Shown here piece by piece: positions 59,135 to 64,000 of a stretch of 64,000 bases of DNA. Both the position numbers and the translations under genes were made by a program. This stretch comes from an uncultured Gemmiger sp. Lineage in GTDB: Bacteria > Bacillota > Clostridia > Oscillospirales > Ruminococcaceae. Position 1 is the stretch's first letter. The number at the start of each line of letters is the position of its first letter. A model generated the notes under the pieces. The model was not told the origin of the DNA. It saw only the letters and a program-made list of their open reading frames with translations, and searched no databases. Where the stretch lies: positions 117,583 through 181,582 of the forward strand of contig CALXBE010000001.1 in NCBI GenBank assembly GCA_944386495.1, read 5' to 3'.

Positions 59135-59174
59135 GGTTTACACATCTCCAATCTTCCTGTTTCTGGTTAGCTTT

Positions 59175-59203
59175 ATGATACCCTTTTGTCAACACTCTGT
59201 CAA
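59175..59203 (-). promoter_or_regulatory. Promoter of pgi
   Basis: -35 TTGACA (59198-59203), 17-nt spacer, -10 TATCAT (59175-59180). A second TTGACA lies inside the spacer. Confidence 0.8.
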
Positions 59204-59223
59204 GGTAAAATTCCTTGAAAATG

Positions 59224-60375
59224 TTACGGTGTGAGGAATGCCAGCCAGAGCCGTTCCAGGGCCATGAACAGGTCCAGTTTTTTCACTTCGTGGGCAGCGG
59301 TAATGGGGATACTGTCCATTTCCTGCCCCTGGATAGAAACTTGCAGCCGGCCCACTTCCTGCCCTTCCTCAATGGGAGCGGAAAGGCTTTCGGGAAGTTG
59401 GGGAGTGATCTCCAGGCTTTCCCCTTCTCCCTTCTTGATGAGCAGCCTCTGACCGGCAGAATAGGACAATTCCAGGGTTTCCCGGTCCCCTCCCTCCACC
59501 GGTATCTGGACCGGGGCCTCCTGGGGCCGTTCCACTTCCAGACTTTGGAAATTGGCAAAGCCGTAGTCCAGCAGGGTCCGGGCGGCAGTCCACCGGTCAT
59601 CCCCGTTTGAGGAGCCCAGCACTACTGCGATCAGGTTAAGTCCGTCCCGGCTGGCGCTGGCGGTAACGCAGACCCCCGCTCCGCTGGTGGTGCCGGTTTT
59701 CAGGCCGGTAATCCCGTTGTAGCTTTTCAGCAGCTTGTTGGTGTTGAGGAGCTGGGTCTGACCCTCCCGCAGGCTGTCCATCCAGATGGTGGTGTAGTTG
59801 GTGATCTGGGGATGGTTGGTGAGAATTTCCCGGCTCATAATGGCCACATCCATGGCGGTGGACAGGTGGCCCTCCTCATCCAGGCCGCAGGCATTTTCAA
59901 AGTGGGTATTGGTCATGCCCAGCTGGGCGGCTTTCTGGTTCATCTGCTCCACAAATACTTCTTCGCTTCCCCCGATAAGCTCCGCCACGGCCACGGCGGC
60001 GTCATTGGCACTGGACACACAGATGGCCTTCAGCATTTGATCCAGAGTAAACTCCTCCCCCGGCTCCAGCCAGATCTGGCTTCCTCCCATCTGGTAGGAA
60101 TGTTCCGACACCGGGACAATATCATCCAGGGACACTCTGCCTTCGTCCAGGGCTTCCATGGTAAGGAGCAGGGTCATCACTTTGGTGATACTGGCGATGG
60201 GCATGGGAGTGTCGGCGTTCATCTGATAGAGAACCGTTCCCGTGTCCTGATGGATGAGCACCGCCGCCCGGCAGGGCAGGGTGAGCTGGGGCTGCTCAAA
60301 CTCTCTCGCCTGTCCCGCTGCGGCAAAGCAGAAAGCCAGGACAACAGCCAGGAGCAGTGAGATTCCTTTTTTCAT
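59224..60375 (-). CDS. D-alanyl-D-alanine carboxypeptidase (DacF-like)
   Basis: The 383-residue protein has a Sec signal peptide at the N-terminus (MKKGISLLLAVVLAFCFA) ending near AAAGQA. Penicillin-binding motifs are SITK (SxxK), SSAND (SxN) and LKTGTTSGAG (KTG), followed by a beta-rich C-terminal domain. It trims peptidoglycan side chains outside the membrane. The ATG at 60373-60375 is chosen over two upstream ATGs because GGAGG is best spaced. It is divergent from mtaB. Confidence 0.93.
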   Translation of the reverse strand: MKKGISLLLAVVLAFCFAAAGQAREFEQPQLTLPCRAAVLIHQDTGTVLYQMNADTPMPIASITKVMTLLLTMEALDEGRVSLDDIVPVSEHSYQMGGSQIWLEPGEEFTLDQMLKAICVSSANDAAVAVAELIGGSEEVFVEQMNQKAAQLGMTNTHFENACGLDEEGHLSTAMDVAIMSREILTNHPQITNYTTIWMDSLREGQTQLLNTNKLLKSYNGITGLKTGTTSGAGVCVTASASRDGLNLIAVVLGSSNGDDRWTAARTLLDYGFANFQSLEVERPQEAPVQIPVEGGDRETLELSYSAGQRLLIKKGEGESLEITPQLPESLSAPIEEGQEVGRLQVSIQGQEMDSIPITAAHEVKKLDLFMALERLWLAFLTP

Positions 60376-60431
60376 GGCGGTCATTCCTCCCTTATTTTGG
60401 TGAAACAGCTTTCCATAAGAAATATGCGGCA

Positions 60432-60452
60432 CCGGGGAGAATAAATTCCCGG
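60432..60452. promoter_or_regulatory. Palindrome in the dacF-mtaB divergent region
   Basis: CCGGG-AGAATAAATT-CCCGG is a near-perfect 21-bp inverted repeat placed just upstream of the mtaB -35. It may be an operator or a small structured leader element for dacF. Confidence 0.35.
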
Positions 60453-60458
60453 TTTTCA

Positions 60459-60487
60459 TTGCGTCCGGTTTCCTTTCCCGGTATAAT
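60459..60487 (+). promoter_or_regulatory. Promoter of mtaB
   Basis: -35 TTGCGT (60459-60464), 17-nt spacer, perfect -10 TATAAT (60482-60487). Confidence 0.78.
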
Positions 60488-60521
60488 CAAGTGAGAATCT
60501 TTAGTTTTAGGGAGAACTGTC

Positions 60522-61820
60522 ATGCGAGTATCTTTTTACACCCTGGGCTGCAAAGTGAATCAGAACGAGAGCAATGCCATGCTGGAGGATTTTTGCCGTC
60601 ACGGATATCTGCCCGCCGAGGAAGGCGAGGGTGCGGATGTCTATGTGGTGAACAGCTGCACCGTCACCGCCAACGGAGACCAGAAAAGCCGGAAATGGCT
60701 GCGGCGGATGAAGCGGGAGCACCCCGGCGCCGTGACGGTTCTCACCGGGTGTTATCCCCAGGCTTTCCCCCAGGAAGCAGCAGGGCTTGCCGAGGCGGAC
60801 ATTGTCACCGGGACCACCCAGCGGCGGAAGGTATACGAATATGTGGAAGAATTCCTCCGCACCGGACAGCGAATCGTGGCCATTGAGGACCACACCCGCG
60901 GGGAAGCTTACGAGGAGCTGTCCCCTGTCTCCCGGTTTGCGGAACACACCCGGGCCTTTGTAAAGGTGGAGGACGGCTGCAACCGCCAGTGCGCCTACTG
61001 TGTTATCCCCCGGGCCAGAGGCCCTGTGCGGAGCCGTCCTTTTGAGTCGGTCCGCCGGGAGCTGGAAGCCCTGGCCGCCGCCGGGTACTCCGAGGTGGTG
61101 CTTACCGGAATCAACCTGTCCAGCTACGGCAAAGACATTGGCAGCAGCCTGACCACTCTGGTGGAACAGGCCGCCGGGGTGGAGGGAATCCAGCGCATCC
61201 GGCTGGGCAGCCTGGAACCCGACCTGATGAAGGAGGACGACATTCTCCGTCTAGCCAAGGTGGACAAGTTCTGTCCCCAGTTCCATCTCAGCCTCCAGAG
61301 CGGCTGCACCGAGACCCTCCGCCGTATGCGCCGGGTCTACACGGCCGAGGAATACACCCGGGTGGTGAACCGCATCCGGGAGGTTTTCGGCCCTGAGAAT
61401 TGCAGTTTTACCACCGACATCATCGTAGGCTTCCCCGGAGAAACCCCTCAGGAATTTGAGACCACCTGCCGGTTTGTGGAGGAGATCGGATTCCTGAAAG
61501 TCCATGTATTCCCTTACAGCCGCCGCCGGGGCACTCCCGCCTATGACTTCCCCGGTCAAATCTGTGAGCGGGACAAATCGGAGCGGAGCCGTATTCTGGG
61601 GCAAATCGCAGAAGATGTGCGGGCCCGTCAGGCCAAAGCCATGGAGGGACAAACGGTCCAGGTGCTTCTGGAAACACCCTTGTCTGCCACCATGTTTACC
61701 GGCTATACTCCCCTGTATCTGCCGGTAGTGGTCAGCGCACCGGGCCACAAATCCGGGGACCTGGTGACTGTCACCCTGAAAGAGTACGCAGAAGGACGCT
61801 GCCGGGCAGAAATTCTCTAA
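60522..61820 (+). CDS. mtaB: tRNA t6A37 methylthiotransferase MtaB
   Basis: The 432-residue radical SAM methylthiotransferase has UPF0004 cysteines (LGCKVNQNES, NSCTVT, TGCYPQ), radical SAM motif CNRQCAYC and a C-terminal TRAM domain. The N-terminal LGCKVNQNES fits the MtaB group, which makes ms2t6A, rather than MiaB. The ATG has AGGGAG at good spacing. It is followed by the hydrogenase gene, which has its own promoter. Confidence 0.94.
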   Translation: MRVSFYTLGCKVNQNESNAMLEDFCRHGYLPAEEGEGADVYVVNSCTVTANGDQKSRKWLRRMKREHPGAVTVLTGCYPQAFPQEAAGLAEADIVTGTTQRRKVYEYVEEFLRTGQRIVAIEDHTRGEAYEELSPVSRFAEHTRAFVKVEDGCNRQCAYCVIPRARGPVRSRPFESVRRELEALAAAGYSEVVLTGINLSSYGKDIGSSLTTLVEQAAGVEGIQRIRLGSLEPDLMKEDDILRLAKVDKFCPQFHLSLQSGCTETLRRMRRVYTAEEYTRVVNRIREVFGPENCSFTTDIIVGFPGETPQEFETTCRFVEEIGFLKVHVFPYSRRRGTPAYDFPGQICERDKSERSRILGQIAEDVRARQAKAMEGQTVQVLLETPLSATMFTGYTPLYLPVVVSAPGHKSGDLVTVTLKEYAEGRCRAEIL

Positions 61821-61838
61821 AAAAGTAGGATTCAGGTC

Positions 61839-61867
61839 TTGCCCTGAAAGCCACTATATGTTATTCT
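61839..61867 (+). promoter_or_regulatory. Possible promoter of the hydrogenase gene
   Basis: -35 TTGCCC (61839-61844), 17-nt spacer, -10 TATTCT (61862-61867). An overlapping hairpin, TTCAGG / CCTGAA, occupies the -35 area. Boxes are imperfect. Confidence 0.5.
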
Positions 61868-61920
61868 TTTAACAGGATCGCCCATCCATTTAACAGGAGA
61901 GATAGAGAGGAGTTTATCCA

Positions 61921-63462
61921 ATGCGCGGTATTGATACCACCGTCCATCGCATCCGCCGCAGTGTATTTGCGGAAGTAGCCCGGATGAGCTACGAGTACAA
62001 CACCATCGAAGAGTACGAGCAGCAGGTTCGCACCCTGCCCTTCAAGATCATTCCCGGAGAGGCCAACACCCACCGGGAGAGCATCTTCCTGGAGCGGGCC
62101 ATTGTAAGTGAACGAATCCGTCTGGCCATGGGTCTGCCCCTGCGTCCCATCGACCATCAGATGAGCACCACCGAAGGCCTGGAGAACTGTGTCAGCGCCC
62201 ATAAGTACTATGAGCCCCCGCTGATCAATGTGATCAAGTTCGCCTGCCACCGCTGCCCTGAGAAAATTGTAAAGGTCACCGAGATGTGCCAGGGCTGTCT
62301 GGCTCATCCCTGCCAGGAAATCTGCCCCAAGAACGCCATCAGCTTCCGAAACGGCAACCTGAGCTACATTGACCAGGATCTCTGCATCAAGTGCGGCCGC
62401 TGTGTGGACGCCTGTCCCTACCACGCCATTATCAAGACCGAGCGTCCCTGCGCCGCCAGCTGCGGCATGAACGCTATCCACAGTGACAGCCTGGGCCGGG
62501 CCGAAATCGACTACGACAAGTGTGTCAGTTGCGGCATGTGCCTGGTAAACTGCCCCTTCGGAGCCATCTCCGACAAGAGCCAGATTTTCCAGCTGATTCA
62601 GGCCTTCAAGCGGGGTGACCGGATCTACGCCGCCGTTGCTCCCGCCTTCATCAATCAGTTCCCCGGCCTGACCCCCGGCAAGTTCCGGGCCGCCATGCTC
62701 CAGCTGGGCTTTGAGGATGTGGTCGAGGTAGCCATCGGCGCCGACCTCTGCACCGTAGAGGAAGCCAAGGACTTCCTGAAGGAAGTTCCCGACGAAATTC
62801 CCTTCATGGCCACCAGCTGTTGCCCTGCCTGGAGCGTTATGGCCAAGAAGCTCTTCCCCGAACGGGCCAACTGCGTAAGCATGGCCATGACTCCCATGGT
62901 TCTCACCGCCCGGATGATCAAGAAAGCCGACCCCGATGTTCGGGTATGCTTTGTAGGCCCCTGCGCCGCCAAGAAACTGGAAGCCCAGCGCCGGACCATC
63001 CGCAGCGATGTGAGCTTCGTTCTCACCTTTGAAGAACTGATGGGTATGTTTGAAGCCAAGCAGGTTGACTTTGACCAGCTGGAGGAAGATCCCGAGGATA
63101 AGCTGGAGCATGCCAGTGCCGACGGCCGCGGCTTTGCTGCCAGCGGTGGTGTAGCCCAGGCAGTGGTCAACGCCATCAAGGAGCTGGCTCCTGACCGCGA
63201 GGTAAAGGTTGCCAGTGCTCAGGGTCTGGCCGACTGCAAGAAGCTGCTCATGCTGGCCAAGGCAGGCAAGTATAACGGCTATCTGCTGGAAGGCATGGCC
63301 TGCCCCGGCGGCTGCATTGCCGGCGCTGGTACTCTGGCCGATCCTGCCAAGACTCTGGCTCAGCTGAACAAGTATAAAGCCACCGCTCCTTTCAAGGGTG
63401 CCGTGGAGAGTCCCTTTGAGATGAACCTGGCCTTCCTGGAGGAAGAGCGTCACCACAACTGA
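61921..63462 (+). CDS. [FeFe] hydrogenase, group-B-like, with ferredoxin-type domain
   Basis: The 513-residue cytoplasmic protein has a helical N-terminus and a cysteine-rich iron-sulfur region. That region includes CHRCP, CQGCLAHPCQEICP, CIKCGRCVDACP and CVSCGMCLVNCP. The H-cluster domain follows, with L1 motif TSCCPAW, L2 GPCAAKK and L3 EGMACPGGC. The L2 and L3 forms fit group B hydrogenases of gut Clostridia better than the classical group A. It should make or use H2 with ferredoxin. No maturation genes (hydEFG) are in the window. The ribosome site is GAGAGGAG. Confidence 0.9.
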   Translation: MRGIDTTVHRIRRSVFAEVARMSYEYNTIEEYEQQVRTLPFKIIPGEANTHRESIFLERAIVSERIRLAMGLPLRPIDHQMSTTEGLENCVSAHKYYEPPLINVIKFACHRCPEKIVKVTEMCQGCLAHPCQEICPKNAISFRNGNLSYIDQDLCIKCGRCVDACPYHAIIKTERPCAASCGMNAIHSDSLGRAEIDYDKCVSCGMCLVNCPFGAISDKSQIFQLIQAFKRGDRIYAAVAPAFINQFPGLTPGKFRAAMLQLGFEDVVEVAIGADLCTVEEAKDFLKEVPDEIPFMATSCCPAWSVMAKKLFPERANCVSMAMTPMVLTARMIKKADPDVRVCFVGPCAAKKLEAQRRTIRSDVSFVLTFEELMGMFEAKQVDFDQLEEDPEDKLEHASADGRGFAASGGVAQAVVNAIKELAPDREVKVASAQGLADCKKLLMLAKAGKYNGYLLEGMACPGGCIAGAGTLADPAKTLAQLNKYKATAPFKGAVESPFEMNLAFLEEERHHN

Positions 63463-63479
63463 TCCGCCAAAATGGATAC

Positions 63480-63514
63480 CGACCCGGGGCTAGTCGCCTC
63501 GGGTCGTTTTTTTT
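63480..63514 (+). terminator. Terminator after the hydrogenase gene
   Basis: The stem CGACCCG-GGG / CC-CGGGTCG is followed by TTTTTTTT. Confidence 0.93.
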
Positions 63515-63534
63515 AGAAATATTTTATAAAAGTA

Positions 63535-63563
63535 TTGACTTTTATCTTTTTCCAGACTATAAT
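63535..63563 (+). promoter_or_regulatory. Promoter of tRNA-Ser
   Basis: -35 TTGACT (63535-63540), 17-nt spacer, perfect -10 TATAAT (63558-63563), about 32 nt before the tRNA. Confidence 0.9.
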
Positions 63564-63594
63564 AAATATCGTTGTCGGTGCGCCCCAACAATGT

Positions 63595-63686
63595 GGACAG
63601 ATGGCTGAGCTGGTCTAAGGCGCACGACTGGAAATCGTGTAACCCCCATAAAGGGTTCGAGGGTTCGAATCCCTCTCTGTCCGCCA
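63595..63686 (+). tRNA. tRNA-Ser (anticodon GGA) with encoded CCA
   Basis: A 92-nt class II tRNA. The acceptor GGACAGA pairs with TCTGTCC, the D arm is present, the anticodon stem is CACGA/TCGTG with loop CTGGAAA (anticodon GGA, reading UCC/UCU), then a long variable arm, and a T arm GAGGGTTCGAATCCCTC. CCA is encoded at 63684-63686. Confidence 0.97.
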
Positions 63687-63723
63687 AAAAAAATCCCACA
63701 CCAAACGGTGTGGGATTTTTTTT
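63687..63723. terminator. Terminator of tRNA-Ser
   Basis: ATCCCACACC-AAAC-GGTGTGGGAT has eight A before it and eight T after, so it works in both directions. The same hairpin recurs at 63853-63883. Confidence 0.93.
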
Positions 63724-63852
63724 GGCGTTCGACAGAGAGAGGATTCGAACAGCACGGTCGGCACAGCCGAAAAGAACAGTCCTGCGGACTGTTCTTTAGT
63801 GCGCGGGTGCCGGGACTGGGCGCACACTACCGGGGACCTTGTTTCCCCTGTC
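63693..63852. repeat. 160-bp structured repeat, copy 1, carrying an inverted tRNA-Ser 3' fragment
   Basis: This unit contains a terminator hairpin, then on the minus strand a copy of the tRNA-Ser T-arm/acceptor end (63724-63750). Three hairpins follow: CGGC-ACA-GCCG (63759-63769), a 12-bp stem AAAGAACAGTCC-TGC-GGACTGTTCTTT (63771-63797), and GTGCGC/GCGCAC (63799-63825). It has no coding potential I trust. It is repeated directly next to this copy. Confidence 0.9.
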
Positions 63853-64000
63853 ATCCCACACCAAACGGTGTGGGATTTTTTTTGGCGTTCGACAGAGAGA
63901 GGATTCGAACAGCACGATCGGCGCAGCCGAAAAGAACAGTCCGGTGGACTGTTCTTTAGTGCGCGGGTGCCGGGACTGGGCGCACACTACCGGGGACTTT
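63853..64000. repeat. 160-bp structured repeat, copy 2 (cut by window edge)
   Basis: It matches copy 1 over 148 bp with only five substitutions; a period of exactly 160 bp separates them. The inverted tRNA fragment is at 63884-63910. Further copies may lie beyond the edge. Confidence 0.9.

Noticed and set aside
63572-63987. Several ORFs of 60-85 codons across tRNA-Ser and the 160-bp repeats, both strands
   Set aside because: They translate the tRNA and its inverted copy (RERDSNPR-like peptides), a known kind of spurious annotation. They lack ribosome sites.
63693-64000. CRISPR array
   Set aside because: Only two long units without spacers; the repeats are 160 bp and adjoin directly.

Overview
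The window reads as chromosome from an anaerobic, Gram-positive, low-motility Firmicute of the class Clostridia, most likely the order Oscillospirales (Ruminococcaceae-like). The evidence is the moderately high G+C codon usage, strong AGGAGG-type ribosome sites, many GTG/TTG starts, the dgt-dnaG-rpoD and sepF-ylmH-divIVA-ileS-lspA-rluD gene orders, an M23/M50 pair of the SpoIVFA/SpoIVFB type, an acyl-ACP thioesterase, two ferredoxin-type iron-sulfur proteins and a soluble [FeFe] hydrogenase. No phage, insertion sequence or CRISPR array was found. This is core genome on one replichore arm: almost everything from 1 to 60.4 kb lies on the minus strand, with + strand islands only at 3.3, 43.6-44.4 and 47.1-48.6 kb, and all + from 60.5 kb onward.

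Layout, read in the minus-strand transcription direction. (a) 63-56 kb: dacF, pgi, a small P-loop protein, DUF177 with rpmF, a DUF512 radical-SAM-like protein, der and plsY. (b) 53-48.7 kb: a Gld-type ABC exporter (ATPase, permease, GldG-like, DUF4340). (c) 47-42 kb: divergent pgm/comM, acyl-ACP thioesterase, a ferredoxin-like protein divergent from rpmE, then yigZ. (d) 42.4-38.4 kb: the macromolecular synthesis cluster dgt-dnaG-rpoD. (e) 38.1-30.6 kb: an isolated rpoB-rpoC operon. (f) 30.4-21.7 kb: miaB, ylbF-like, mutS, mutL, miaA and a membrane-fusion adaptor. (g) 21.6-11.8 kb: sepF, ylmH, divIVA and ileS, then lspA, rluD, a degenerate HAD protein, a ComEA-like protein and ppk1. (h) 11.7-8 kb: the sporulation-type M23/M50 pair and a radical SAM/DUF2344 pair. 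(i) 7.9-0 kb: rplS, lepB, rbgA, rnhB, yraN, thrC, a phosphoesterase, tig, clpP and clpX (cut by the window edge). On the + strand at the right end are mtaB, a group-B-like [FeFe] hydrogenase and a tRNA-Ser(GGA), followed by two tandem 160-bp structured repeats.

Fourteen promoters are proposed. Thirteen have recognisable -35 and -10 boxes separated by exactly 17 nt, which fits the housekeeping sigma factor encoded at 38.4-39.6 kb; the one before tig is only an extended -10. Most operons end in strong hairpin-T terminators. Ribosomal protein genes rplS and rpmE each have a leader of about 110 nt with hairpins that could be autoregulatory.

The least ordinary part is the right edge. Just after the tRNA-Ser terminator, a 160-bp unit is repeated in tandem. 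Each copy carries an inverted copy of the tRNA-Ser 3' end, a terminator and further hairpins. Three of the five differences between the copies fall in hairpin loops and none in a stem, so the repeat looks like a structured, tRNA-derived element. Other points of interest are a PlsY with an N-terminal peptide resembling sodium-pump decarboxylase beta subunits, a HAD protein lacking its nucleophile, and the separation of rpoBC from its usual ribosomal protein neighbours.
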